The notes under the pieces are model-generated. The model did not search any database. It had not been told where the DNA came from and saw nothing but the letters and a program-made list of their open reading frames with translations. A program made the position numbers and the translations under genes. Below are positions 1-8,404 of a DNA stretch of 64,000 bases, piece after piece. The DNA is from Roseivirga ehrenbergii (lineage in GTDB: Bacteria > Bacteroidota > Bacteroidia > Cytophagales > Cyclobacteriaceae). The DNA lies in the NCBI RefSeq assembly GCF_001593005.1, contig NZ_LQZQ01000001.1, positions 248,001 through 312,000 of the forward strand. The letters run 5' to 3'. Every line of letters starts with the position of its first letter. Within the stretch, counting starts at the first letter, position 1.

Positions 1-1807
1 TAATAGCCACATTACGCTGCATATCGCCTCGGCTTTCGTGGTAAGCTCGAATCACCATAAGGCCAGCGTACTCTCCTTGCGCACCAGAGTTTGGTTGCAA
101 AGAAACATCGTCAAAACCAGTGATTTCAGAAAGCCAATCCACTAAATCGTTGAAGAGCATTTGGTATCCTTTAGTTTGGTCTAAAGGAGCAAAAGGATGA
201 ATACCACCGAATTCTGGCCAAGTTACTGGCACCATTTCAGCCGTAGCATTCAATTTCATTGTACAAGAACCCAGAGAAATCATGGAATGCACCAATGACA
301 AATCTTTGTTCTCTAATTTTTTGATGTAACGAAGCATTTCGTGCTCAGAGTGGTACTGATTAAACACTGGGTGTGTCATGAAATCAGATGTACGCTCTAA
401 GTTTTTCGGAAGTTCAACTTCTAGACCAGCTGCCTCAGCATCCAAATCAAATTTCACTACCTGACCGCTTGCCTCTGCAAATACATCAAGTATCAGTTGA
501 ATGTCGTCAACTCTGGTGGTTTCATCTACAGAAATACCAATATCTCCGTTTTCGAAGTACCTGAAGTTGATTTCATTTACTTCGGCAATCGTTCTAATTT
601 TATCTGAAACAGAAGATTCTGCTTCAATTCTTAAAGTGTCGAAATACACTTCGTTTAATTGCTTAAACTCTAATGAAGTCAAGCCTTTCTCTAATAGCTT
701 CGCGAAGCCATGAATTTTAAGAGCAATATGCTTAATACCTTTTGAGCCATGGTAAACACCATACATTCCGGCCATTACCCCAAGTAAAACCTGAGCGGTA
801 CAGATATTAGATGTTGCTTTTTCTCTTCTTATATGTTGCTCTCGGGTCTGAAGCGCCATTCTGTAGGCCTTGTTGCCTTGGCTATCAATAGAAACTCCAA
901 TAATTCTACCCGGAATCTGACGCTTGAATTCGTCTTTCGTAGCAAAATAGGCAGCATGTGGCCCACCATAACCCATTGGTACACCAAACCTTTGAGTGGT
1001 ACCTACTACCGCATCAGCCCCCATTTCTCCCGGAGGAGTTAATAGCGCTAGCGACATTAAGTCGGCAGCAGCGGTTACAAATACATTATTGGCTTGTGCT
1101 GTTTCAATAAAAGATTTGAAATCTCTTACGCTACCGTCACCTGCTGGGTATTGGTAAAGCACACCGTATAAATCTTCGCTGGTTAAATCAAGCTCTTCAA
1201 TCTTGCCAATGACCAAATTGATCCCGACAGGAATCGAACGTGTTTTTAAAAGATCAATGGTTTGGGGGAAAGTATTTTCGTCTACAAAGAAAGTATTCGC
1301 ATTTTTCTTTTCCTTCTTTTTCAAACCTGAAAACATGAACATGGCTTCAGCCGCTGCGGTAGCCTCATCTAATAAAGAAGCATTTGCGATAGGCATTCCA
1401 GTAAGGTCCATTACCATAGTTTGGAAGTTGATCAAGGCTTCTAATCTACCTTGAGCAATTTCTGCTTGATAAGGAGTATAAGCAGTATACCATCCTGGGT
1501 TTTCAAGAATATTTCTTTGAATTACACCTGGAACAATGGTGTCGTAATAACCCATTCCAATGTAAGATTTGAACAGTTGGTTATGGCTAGCAACCTGTCT
1601 CAAATCCTTTAAAAACTGGAACTCCGATTTAGGGAGAGGCAGGTTCAACGGCTCCTTCATTCTAATGCCTGCAGGTACCGTTTCATCAATCAATGCATCT
1701 ACGCTTGGTAATCCGATTACCTTAAGCATTTCCGCTACATCTTGCTGATCAGGACCATTGTGTCGATCTTCAAATTTTTGGGTTTTCCTTAAATCAATCT
1801 TAGTCAT
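1..1807 (-). CDS. gcvP: Glycine dehydrogenase (decarboxylating), P protein, C-terminus cut by the window edge
   Basis: PLP-dependent P protein of the glycine cleavage system, which decarboxylates glycine and passes the aminomethyl group to lipoyl-GcvH. The frame opens at ATG 1807 with MTKIDLRKTQKFEDRHNGPD, typical of the family, and runs open to base 1, giving about 602 of roughly 960 residues. The last visible part contains QPNSGAQGEYAGL, which in the family lies shortly before the PLP-binding lysine, so that lysine is outside the window. No gcvT or gcvH is visible. A TAnnTTTG box and a perfect inverted repeat lie upstream. Identification rests on N-terminal and mid-protein family sequence; I see no frameshift. 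Confidence 0.96.
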   Translation of the reverse strand, partial: MTKIDLRKTQKFEDRHNGPDQQDVAEMLKVIGLPSVDALIDETVPAGIRMKEPLNLPLPKSEFQFLKDLRQVASHNQLFKSYIGMGYYDTIVPGVIQRNILENPGWYTAYTPYQAEIAQGRLEALINFQTMVMDLTGMPIANASLLDEATAAAEAMFMFSGLKKKEKKNANTFFVDENTFPQTIDLLKTRSIPVGINLVIGKIEELDLTSEDLYGVLYQYPAGDGSVRDFKSFIETAQANNVFVTAAADLMSLALLTPPGEMGADAVVGTTQRFGVPMGYGGPHAAYFATKDEFKRQIPGRIIGVSIDSQGNKAYRMALQTREQHIRREKATSNICTAQVLLGVMAGMYGVYHGSKGIKHIALKIHGFAKLLEKGLTSLEFKQLNEVYFDTLRIEAESSVSDKIRTIAEVNEINFRYFENGDIGISVDETTRVDDIQLILDVFAEASGQVVKFDLDAEAAGLEVELPKNLERTSDFMTHPVFNQYHSEHEMLRYIKKLENKDLSLVHSMISLGSCTMKLNATAEMVPVTWPEFGGIHPFAPLDQTKGYQMLFNDLVDWLSEITGFDDVSLQPNSGAQGEYAGLMVIRAYHESRGDMQRNVAI

Positions 1808-1854
1808 ATCCAGTATTCCAATAGGGTGTAAATTCTCACTTTTGAAAAGAAGCA

Positions 1855-1862
1855 CAAATGTA
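1855..1862 (-). promoter_or_regulatory. Bacteroidota-type -7 box for gcvP
   Basis: On the minus strand this reads TACATTTG, an exact TAnnTTTG match, about 50 bases upstream of the gcvP ATG. No clear TTG -33 element is seen at the usual distance; the spot where it should lie is occupied by the inverted repeat at 1869-1897. Box is seen; promoter use is inferred. Confidence 0.5.
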
Positions 1863-1868
1863 AGAGTC

Positions 1869-1897
1869 TAGCTGTGAAAACCCTTAGTTCACAGCTA
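1869..1897. promoter_or_regulatory. Perfect 10-bp inverted repeat in the gcvP/M28 divergent gap
   Basis: TAGCTGTGAA and TTCACAGCTA flank a 9-base spacer. The repeat begins 6 bp upstream of the gcvP -7 box, so it covers the -33 position and would lie outside the gcvP transcript. A DNA operator is therefore more likely than an RNA hairpin. The divergent layout argues against a terminator. Confidence 0.55.
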
Positions 1898-1948
1898 AAA
1901 AAGAATACCATTTGAGTAACAGTTAAGCCGTACTTTTAAATATTTTTT

Positions 1949-1956
1949 TAGCTTTG
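1949..1956 (+). promoter_or_regulatory. -7 box for the M28 peptidase gene
   Basis: TAGCTTTG matches TAnnTTTG and lies 40 bases before the ATG at 1996. No TTG is found at the normal -33 distance, so the assignment is tentative. Confidence 0.4.
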
Positions 1957-1995
1957 GTGAATTAATAAAACTGCAACATTAAACAATACATTCCA

Positions 1996-3474
1996 ATGAG
2001 GAGATTATTAACACTTTCGGTGGTGGTTTGTTTGTTTTCGCAAGGCTTAGTGGCGCAAGATAAAACTGCCATGAAGTACGGGAATACAATCACTCCACAA
2101 GACATGAAGGCAAAGCTTAGCGTTTTGGCTTCTGATGAGTTTATGGGTAGAGAAACAGGAACTGAAGGCCAAAAAATGGCTGCTAAATTCCTAGAGGATT
2201 TCTACAAAAAAATTGGTTTGGTAGGGCCTGTAAATGGTACTTACCGTCAGAAATTCAGCATGTATCAGTCAGACTGGTCTGATGTTTATGTGAAGGTAAA
2301 AGGCAAAAAGAAAATGAATGGTAAAGATTTCATCTTCTCTGGAAATGCCAACATGGACAAAGAAATAAAATTACCTACTGTTTATATTGGTGATGGTTCT
2401 GCCATTTCTGGAATGGACATTAAAGACAAAGGTGTTATTGTAACAGGAAACTCAAGAGAGGTTCAAAGAAACTTACTTCAGGCTGGTGTAAAAGCCATTT
2501 TTGTAGTTAGCGCTGATGATGAGCAGTTTATGCAAACCTTACCTCGTCAGGCCGCTTTCAGAATGAAGGGAAGACTTCGTCCGAACAAAGAAAACACTGG
2601 CAACGAGAGTATTGTATTTAACATCACTAAGCAAATGGCTGCTGATCTTTTAGGGTCAACTCCTGCAAAATTGGACGCAGCTGCTAGCTCTCCTTCTTCA
2701 ATTAAAGAGAAAAGTGTAAGCTTTCAAGTAAAAGAGAAACTTGCTGAAATCGCTACTGAGAACATAATGGCTTATTTAGAGGGTACCGACCTTAAAGACG
2801 AAGTTATTGTAATCTCTTCTCACTATGATCACATTGGTCAGAATGAAGATGGAACTGTAATCAACAACGGTGCTGATGACGATGGTAGCGGAACTACAGG
2901 CGTAATGGAACTTGCTGAGGCTTTCGCTCAAGCAGCTAAAGAAGGTAACAGACCACGTAGAAGCATTCTTTTCTTAAATGTAACTGGTGAAGAAAAAGGG
3001 CTTTTAGGCTCGGCTTATTATGCTGACAACCCAATTTTCCCTCTTGAAAAAACGGTTACTAACCTAAATATCGACATGATTGGTCGTGTTGATCCTGAGC
3101 ATGAAAACGATAGAAACTACGTTTATGCAATTGGCTCTGAAAAACTTTCTAGCCACTTAAAAGTAATTTCTGAGTATGCTAACATTACATACACTGGCTT
3201 AAACCTAGATTACAGATTTGACGATCCGGCTGATACCAACCGTTTCTACTACAGATCAGATCACTACAACTTTGCTAAGAAAGGTATTCCAATCATTTTC
3301 TACTTCAACGGAGTTCACGCTGATTACCACAGACCAACAGATACGGTTGACAAAATTGAATTTGACGTAATGGCTCAAAGAGGTCAGTTGGTATTCCATA
3401 CTGCTTGGATTTTGGCTAACCGCGATCAAAGAGTACCTGTTGATAGAACAGATGATATGACTTACGATCGTTAA
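1996..3474 (+). CDS. Secreted M28 family zinc aminopeptidase with PA-like insert
   Basis: Predicted exported metallopeptidase that removes N-terminal residues from peptides. Residues 1-20 are a Sec signal peptide ending LVAQ. Residues 120-220 resemble a PA-type insert, and the M28 domain follows. Candidate zinc ligands are H276 (SSHYDHIG), D294 (GADDDGSG), E333 with general base E332 (TGEEKG), D360 (NIDMIG) and H445 (ADYHRPTDT), so the two-metal site looks complete. At 492 residues it is of usual length. A strong terminator follows at 3500. Substrate is unknown. A second, lipidated M28 enzyme lies at 44528-46180. Confidence 0.92.
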   Translation: MRRLLTLSVVVCLFSQGLVAQDKTAMKYGNTITPQDMKAKLSVLASDEFMGRETGTEGQKMAAKFLEDFYKKIGLVGPVNGTYRQKFSMYQSDWSDVYVKVKGKKKMNGKDFIFSGNANMDKEIKLPTVYIGDGSAISGMDIKDKGVIVTGNSREVQRNLLQAGVKAIFVVSADDEQFMQTLPRQAAFRMKGRLRPNKENTGNESIVFNITKQMAADLLGSTPAKLDAAASSPSSIKEKSVSFQVKEKLAEIATENIMAYLEGTDLKDEVIVISSHYDHIGQNEDGTVINNGADDDGSGTTGVMELAEAFAQAAKEGNRPRRSILFLNVTGEEKGLLGSAYYADNPIFPLEKTVTNLNIDMIGRVDPEHENDRNYVYAIGSEKLSSHLKVISEYANITYTGLNLDYRFDDPADTNRFYYRSDHYNFAKKGIPIIFYFNGVHADYHRPTDTVDKIEFDVMAQRGQLVFHTAWILANRDQRVPVDRTDDMTYDR

Positions 3475-3499
3475 GATTAACGATTGAAATCTAATTGAA

Positions 3500-3528
3500 A
3501 AGGGTTACTTTAGAGTAGCCCTTTTTTT
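3500..3528 (+). terminator. Rho-independent terminator after the M28 gene
   Basis: AAGGGTTACT and AGTAGCCCTT form a 10-bp stem (one G-U pair) with a 4-base loop, followed directly by a run of T. The T-run touches the ATG of the next gene at 3529. Confidence 0.88.
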
Positions 3529-4440
3529 ATGCCTAGCACTCTACATATTCTCAATGGCGATAACAGCCTTTATCTTCTTACTAAGTCTGGCATTAGCGGA
3601 GACACCGCGGTTTGGCGCGAAGTATTAAGCGATGGCCCTGCGCTTAATTCCTTCGGAACAGATGAGTTTTGGCGAGCCAGAGAAGCTTTTATGACTTCTT
3701 TTACTCAAACCAGTTCAAGTGACTATGAAGAAAAGGTTATTGATGAGTTTAAGAAAATCCAAAAATTCGAAACCTATAATGAAGTGGTTCTTTGGTTTGA
3801 ATACGACCTATTCTGCCAAGTGAATTTAATAGCACTACTTCATTGGTTTAAACAACAAGACAGAGGTGATATCAAAATTTCTCTAGTTTGTGTAGGGCAA
3901 GTAAGTGGCTATGAAAAACTAATGGGGTTGGGAGAATTACCGGCTGAAATGTATCCTAGCTTATTTGAACAAAGAAGGATTTTAGGTAGGAATGATTTCA
4001 ATTTTGCCTCTGATGCTTACCAAGCCTTTTGCTCCAATGACCCTAGAGATTTGGAGAACTTCACTCTTCTTCCCTCCAACGAATTCCCTTATTTGGCCAA
4101 AGCACTTCAAGCACACTTAATGCGTTTTCCTTCTTCAAAATCTGGGCTCAATTTGATCGAGCAAGAAATTATTAAAATTATTAAATCGGGAAAAGATACT
4201 GAAAGAACACTCATTGGAGCTTTACTTCAATGGCAAGAATACTATGGATTTGGAGATCTTCAGTATATAAATTACCTGCATCGGTTGAGTGCAATACTAG
4301 ACATAAATCAAACCATCACGATAAAAGAGAATTACCGTTCAGCACAGATTGACAGAAATTATCTTCTTGGGGGCGCATTAGTAAGCGATTGGGAGTGGAA
4401 TGAAGAAGACCAAGAATTAAAACCAAGGCCACTAAATTAA
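3529..4440 (+). CDS. DUF1835 domain-containing protein
   Basis: Cytoplasmic protein of unknown function, 303 residues, no signal peptide or membrane segment. The N-terminus (STLHILNGDNSLYLL, then VWREVLSDGPA) is typical of DUF1835 proteins, which fixes the start at ATG 3529 although that codon directly follows the T-run of a terminator. No ribosome-binding region free of the hairpin exists, so the gene is leaderless, expressed by read-through, or translated from a message whose leader contains the hairpin. It is convergent with the DUF4097-like gene 50 bp away. Confidence 0.82.
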   Translation: MPSTLHILNGDNSLYLLTKSGISGDTAVWREVLSDGPALNSFGTDEFWRAREAFMTSFTQTSSSDYEEKVIDEFKKIQKFETYNEVVLWFEYDLFCQVNLIALLHWFKQQDRGDIKISLVCVGQVSGYEKLMGLGELPAEMYPSLFEQRRILGRNDFNFASDAYQAFCSNDPRDLENFTLLPSNEFPYLAKALQAHLMRFPSSKSGLNLIEQEIIKIIKSGKDTERTLIGALLQWQEYYGFGDLQYINYLHRLSAILDINQTITIKENYRSAQIDRNYLLGGALVSDWEWNEEDQELKPRPLN

Positions 4441-4489
4441 AAAAGGCGCAACTCTCGCTACGCCTGTCATTCTATTTTTTGTGAGTAGA

Positions 4490-5365
4490 TTAATTTCTAC
4501 TAAGTCTCACTCTACCATCTTCGGTTCTAATTTCCACATTGGCCTTACCTCCAGCCAACTTGAATTCCGAACGATGGTCTGATTCTCTAACAGTTTCAAA
4601 TGCACTTGAAGTGCGAACACTACCATCATCCTTAAGTATTGAAAACTCTCCACCACCGCTAGTGACTACAAATTCAATTGAAGAGTCTTCACACCGAACA
4701 ATATACCTTCCATTATCTGACAATGAGGTTTCTAGCATCACATCTCCATCTTCAATATCAATATCAATGTCGCTAAAATTTCCAGCCCTCACTTCCACAT
4801 CACCATCTTCAGACTCGACAGTTAAAGCCCCACTTCCTCCATCAATTCTAAGGCCTCCATCTTCAAGTCTAAATTCTAAATCACTGCTTTTGCAATCAAT
4901 AATTTCAATATCTCCATCTTCGGTTTCCATGTAAATTTTACCATTTACATTTCTTACTACATAGTCATCGTCTTCGCCTTTCACACGAATAGAAACCGAC
5001 TCGGGTAATTCAATATCAATCCGATAATCTGTTCTAATAGAACCCATTTGAATTCTAACGCCACTTCTTTCACGCTCAGTGATATGTAAGTCATCACCTC
5101 GATTTTCTACAATCACATTGAATTCTGACCTACCAGAAGAAAAGCCTCTTACTTCTTGCGTTCGGTCAATCTTAACATGAGCATCAGTTCTACTACTTCC
5201 TGTAATTCTTACTTCAGCATCTTCTGAATTTAGATAGAGCGTTCCCGAAGCACCAATGCTATAAGTTTTATCTAAATGGAATTCGCCATCCCTCTGGGCA
5301 TTGGCCTTTGGTGCTGCAATAAGGCAAACCAGCCCTATTCCAACAGATGTAATCATTTTTTTCAT
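4490..5365 (-). CDS. Secreted DUF4097-like beta-helix protein
   Basis: A 291-residue exported protein with signal peptide MKKMITSVGIGLVCLIAAPK and likely cleavage after ANA (residue 23). The rest is acidic and repetitive: short rungs with the core EDGD or EDG recur around residues 148, 185, 205 and at the C-terminus (EDGRVRLSRN), as expected of a parallel beta-helix of the DUF4097 / head-GIN type. No enzyme motif is seen; a structural or adhesive envelope role is inferred. It lies downstream of the helicase in the same direction with a 51-bp gap, so co-transcription is possible but not shown. Confidence 0.7.
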   Translation of the reverse strand: MKKMITSVGIGLVCLIAAPKANAQRDGEFHLDKTYSIGASGTLYLNSEDAEVRITGSSRTDAHVKIDRTQEVRGFSSGRSEFNVIVENRGDDLHITERERSGVRIQMGSIRTDYRIDIELPESVSIRVKGEDDDYVVRNVNGKIYMETEDGDIEIIDCKSSDLEFRLEDGGLRIDGGSGALTVESEDGDVEVRAGNFSDIDIDIEDGDVMLETSLSDNGRYIVRCEDSSIEFVVTSGGGEFSILKDDGSVRTSSAFETVRESDHRSEFKLAGGKANVEIRTEDGRVRLSRN

Positions 5366-5416
5366 TGTTGTTTGAGTTTTGATGTAATATAAATTTAATA
5401 GAATTCGACCAGACTT

Positions 5417-6742
5417 CTACTTTCTCTTTCCTTTACGCTGTCCTTTTCCCTTCGTTCTACTCGAAGATGACTTTCCACCCTTGGTTGAGAATTTCTTCTT
5501 TTTCTCATGAAATGCCCCTTTAAAATCTGGATCATCTTTCTTTTTAAGGTCATCAATTGCCCGAGCAATTTCTTGTGACTCTATAAAAGGAGTTTTTTCT
5601 ACAAATACTTCTGAAGGAAGATTGTGACGAGTAATTGTGTTTTGAATTAGTGCTTCGATTTTAGCTACCGAAAACATTTCCAATTCATTGGCAAAAGTGA
5701 TGGCAATTCCGGAATTATTAGCCCTACCAGTTCTTCCTATCCTGTGCACATAATCTTCATCTATTAAAGGCACATCAAAATTGATCACATGGCTCACCAT
5801 ACTAATATCCATTCCTCGCGCTGTAACATCGGTTGAAACCAATACCCTGATATCTCCTTCCTTAAATTCATACATGGCATTGATTCGAGAGTTCTGCCCC
5901 TTATTGGCGTGAATCACTCGAACAGGCCCAAGCTGCTTTCGCTCAATGAATTTAGAAACGTTATCGGCATTGGTTCTTGTTTTGGTAAAAACAATCACCC
6001 GCTGAAACTCTTCTCGCTTCAGAAAATATTCTAGTAGGTTAATCTTAGTCTTAAAGTTAGGCACTTCGTAGAGCCGTTGTTCAATGGTATCAATTACGGT
6101 AGCCTGTGGAGCTATTTCAATTTTCTCAGGAAATTCCAGAAAGTCTTCAGTCAACAAAATAACTTTATCGTGCATGGTAGCAGAGAAAAGCATATTCTGG
6201 CGCTTTCTAGGAACTACTTCTAGCACATTCTTGATCTGAGGCATAAAACCCATATCCATCATTTTATCGGCTTCATCCAATACCATCGTTTTGATAAGCT
6301 TAGTATGAATTACTCCCTTTAAATAAATATCTAAAAAGCGCTGTGGCGTACTCACTATTATATCCACACCTTTTTCAATAGCTTCTATTTGCTGCTTTGG
6401 CCCCAAACCTCCATATAAGCTCACGATTCTTAAATCGGTATAACGAGACAATTCCCTAGCGTTATCCTCGATTTGCATGACTAACTCACGAGTTGGAGCC
6501 AATATTAATGCTCTTGCATGATCTCCCTGAGCATATTTTAACTTCATAAGGATAGGCAGTACAAAAGCAGCAGTTTTACCCGTTCCCGTTTGTGCTATGC
6601 CCAATAGGTCATGCCCTGCCAAAGCGATTGGAATGGCCTTTTTTTGAATTGGTGTCGGTTCGGTATACCTAAGATCATCTATGGCATTGAGGAACTGGCG
6701 ACTCAATTTTAATTCTTCGAACGAAATGTTTTCTTCGGCCAT
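5417..6742 (-). CDS. DEAD-box ATP-dependent RNA helicase, RhlE type
   Basis: A 441-residue RNA helicase that unwinds RNA in ribosome assembly or decay. Visible motifs: Q motif with TPIQ at 30-33, Walker A AQTGTGKT (50-57), PTRELV, DEAD (156-159), SAT (187-189), and HRIGRTGRA in the second RecA lobe. The C-terminal tail is lysine-, serine- and arginine-rich (KGKGQRKGKRK), a common RNA-binding tail. Length and tail fit the RhlE/CshA group; the exact paralogue is not decided. A nested inverted repeat begins 2 bases upstream of the ATG, which suggests control at the leader. pyrC is divergent. Confidence 0.95.
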   Translation of the reverse strand: MAEENISFEELKLSRQFLNAIDDLRYTEPTPIQKKAIPIALAGHDLLGIAQTGTGKTAAFVLPILMKLKYAQGDHARALILAPTRELVMQIEDNARELSRYTDLRIVSLYGGLGPKQQIEAIEKGVDIIVSTPQRFLDIYLKGVIHTKLIKTMVLDEADKMMDMGFMPQIKNVLEVVPRKRQNMLFSATMHDKVILLTEDFLEFPEKIEIAPQATVIDTIEQRLYEVPNFKTKINLLEYFLKREEFQRVIVFTKTRTNADNVSKFIERKQLGPVRVIHANKGQNSRINAMYEFKEGDIRVLVSTDVTARGMDISMVSHVINFDVPLIDEDYVHRIGRTGRANNSGIAITFANELEMFSVAKIEALIQNTITRHNLPSEVFVEKTPFIESQEIARAIDDLKKKDDPDFKGAFHEKKKKFSTKGGKSSSSRTKGKGQRKGKRK

Positions 6743-6743
6743 A

Positions 6744-6779
6744 AATTGCAGAGGAGTTATTTGGTAATAACTTGCAATT
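6744..6779. promoter_or_regulatory. Nested inverted repeat between the helicase and dihydroorotase genes
   Basis: Outer arms AATTGCA (6744-6750) and TGCAATT (6773-6779) enclose inner arms AGTTATT (6755-6761) and AATAACT (6766-6772) around a 4-base loop, with a 4-base bulge on one side. In the helicase message this would fold as a 14-bp interrupted hairpin ending 2 bases before the start codon. It could also act as a DNA operator shared by both genes. Confidence 0.55.
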
Positions 6780-6812
6780 ACGTTAACCCATTACACAATA
6801 AAAAACACTAGC

Positions 6813-8150
6813 ATGTCTTCAATACTGATTCTCAACGGAAAGTTGATCAATGAAAACAAAATTTTCGAAGCCGACATCTTTATAGAAAATGGTTTGATTA
6901 AAAAAATCGACAAGGATCTTCAACACTTAAATGCGGATGAAGTGATTGACGCCAGCGGTCAATATGTATTGCCTGGACTAATTGACGATCAGGTTCACTT
7001 TAGGGAACCGGGTCTTACCCATAAGGCAGAAATCTATACAGAATCAAGAGCAGCTGTGGCGGGTGGTATTACTTCGTTTATGGAAATGCCCAACACAGTA
7101 CCCAACACTTTGACCCAGAAGTTACTCGAAGATAAATATCAGATCGCGGCCAAAAACAGCTTGGCCAATTACTCCTTCTTTATGGGTGCATCAAACGACA
7201 ACTTGGACGAAGTTCTGAAAACTGACCCAAGAAAGGTATGCGGTGTAAAAGTATTTATGGGCTCTTCTACTGGGAATATGCTGGTTGATAATCAGAAGAC
7301 GCTGGAAAATATATTTGAAAATTCCCCAACACTTATTGCCACCCACTGCGAATCGGAAGAAATAATTCAGGCCAATACAGCCAAAGCGAGAGCCAAATAT
7401 GGCGAAGATGTTCCAATGAGCGAACATCCAATTATTAGAAGCGCAGAGGCTTGTTACGCTTCTTCATCTTTTGCTGTTGACCTAGCCAAAAAGAAAGGCG
7501 CAAGGCTCCATATCTTACATATTTCTACCGCTAAGGAACTTGAACTCTTCAGAAACGACATTCCTTTGAAGGAGAAAAAAATTACAGCAGAAGCCTGCGT
7601 TCACCATCTTTGGTTTTCAGATCAGGACTACGCTGAAAAAGGATCCTTTATTAAATGGAACCCAGCAGTTAAAACGGCTTCGGACCGAGATGCAATTTTA
7701 AAAGGGGTAATAGAAAACAGGATTGATGTAATCGCTACGGACCACGCTCCGCATACCTTGGCGGAAAAAGAAAACAGCTATTTCAAAGCTCCTTCAGGTG
7801 GCCCATTGGTACAGCATTCTTTAGTCGCATTGCTTGATCTGTACCATCAAGGTAAAATTAGCTTAGAAAAGATTGTAGAAAAAACCTCTCATGCGGTTTC
7901 AGACTTATTTGATATTGATAAAAGAGGCTATTTAAGAGAAGGTTATCATGCAGACATTGTTATTGTAGACCTGAATAAGCCTTGGCAAGTAAGCAGGCAG
8001 AATGTACTTTCAAAATGCGGTTGGTCGCCATTTGAAGGGCATCAGTTTAAATCAAGTGTTACAAATACTATCGTTTCTGGCAAAAGGGTATTCTCTAATG
8101 GAGAAATAAATAATGTAGGTTCAGGAAATAGATTAGAATTTGATCGATAA
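6813..8150 (+). CDS. pyrC: Dihydroorotase, Bacteroidota type
   Basis: Third enzyme of pyrimidine synthesis, interconverting carbamoyl-aspartate and dihydroorotate. The 445-residue amidohydrolase closely follows the form known from Porphyromonas gingivalis. Motifs: DDQVHFREPGLTHK, the GVKVFMGSSTGNM segment whose lysine would be the carboxylated bridge, ATHCE, HILHIST and VIATDHAPH. In the first metal motif the usual HxH is QxH; this Gln is shared with the P. gingivalis type as I recall it, so it is a family trait rather than damage. It is followed by tRNA-His in the same direction, 62 bp on. Confidence 0.93.
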   Translation: MSSILILNGKLINENKIFEADIFIENGLIKKIDKDLQHLNADEVIDASGQYVLPGLIDDQVHFREPGLTHKAEIYTESRAAVAGGITSFMEMPNTVPNTLTQKLLEDKYQIAAKNSLANYSFFMGASNDNLDEVLKTDPRKVCGVKVFMGSSTGNMLVDNQKTLENIFENSPTLIATHCESEEIIQANTAKARAKYGEDVPMSEHPIIRSAEACYASSSFAVDLAKKKGARLHILHISTAKELELFRNDIPLKEKKITAEACVHHLWFSDQDYAEKGSFIKWNPAVKTASDRDAILKGVIENRIDVIATDHAPHTLAEKENSYFKAPSGGPLVQHSLVALLDLYHQGKISLEKIVEKTSHAVSDLFDIDKRGYLREGYHADIVIVDLNKPWQVSRQNVLSKCGWSPFEGHQFKSSVTNTIVSGKRVFSNGEINNVGSGNRLEFDR

Positions 8151-8212
8151 AATGAGTTCAGAGTATTTGCAAATTCAAACCGAACTCTTACATTTGCAAA
8201 CCCAATTAAATG

Positions 8213-8286
8213 GTGGTTGTAGCTCAGTTGGTTAGAGCATCGGTTTGTGGTACCGAGGGTCGTGGGTTCGAGTCCCATCTTCCACC
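8213..8286 (+). tRNA. tRNA-His (anticodon GTG)
   Basis: Cloverleaf: acceptor 8213-8219, D arm 8222-8238, anticodon arm 8240-8256 with anticodon GTG at 8247-8249, T arm 8262-8278, acceptor 3' strand 8279-8285 and C73 at 8286. The base before the gene (8212) is G and can supply G-1, the histidine identity element opposite C73. CCA is not encoded. Acceptor positions 5-68 and 6-67 are U opposite U, which is unusual. A terminator follows at once. Confidence 0.95.
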
Positions 8287-8296
8287 CAGAAAATTT

Positions 8297-8327
8297 AGAG
8301 AGTTACTTAAGTAGCTCTCTTTTTTTT
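8297..8327 (+). terminator. Terminator after tRNA-His
   Basis: AGAGAGTTACTT and AAGTAGCTCTCT form a 12-bp stem with one wobble pair and almost no loop, followed by an eight-T run. It ends the tRNA transcript, and possibly a pyrC-tRNA read-through transcript. Confidence 0.9.
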
Positions 8328-8404
8328 ATGCCTTAGCATCACTCAGAACAATTTTATGTACAAGTGAATCCATCAATCAGGATAAATAACTTATATTCGT
8401 ATTG

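Noticed and set aside
4444-4482. Possible terminator between DUF1835 and the DUF4097-like gene
   Set aside because: Only a 5-bp stem (AGGCG/CGCCT) with a 12-base loop; too weak, though a T-run follows.
8042-8278. Minus-strand frame starting MGLEPTTLGTTNRCSNQL over the tRNA
   Set aside because: It is the antisense translation of tRNA-His and the end of pyrC, a well-known false gene.
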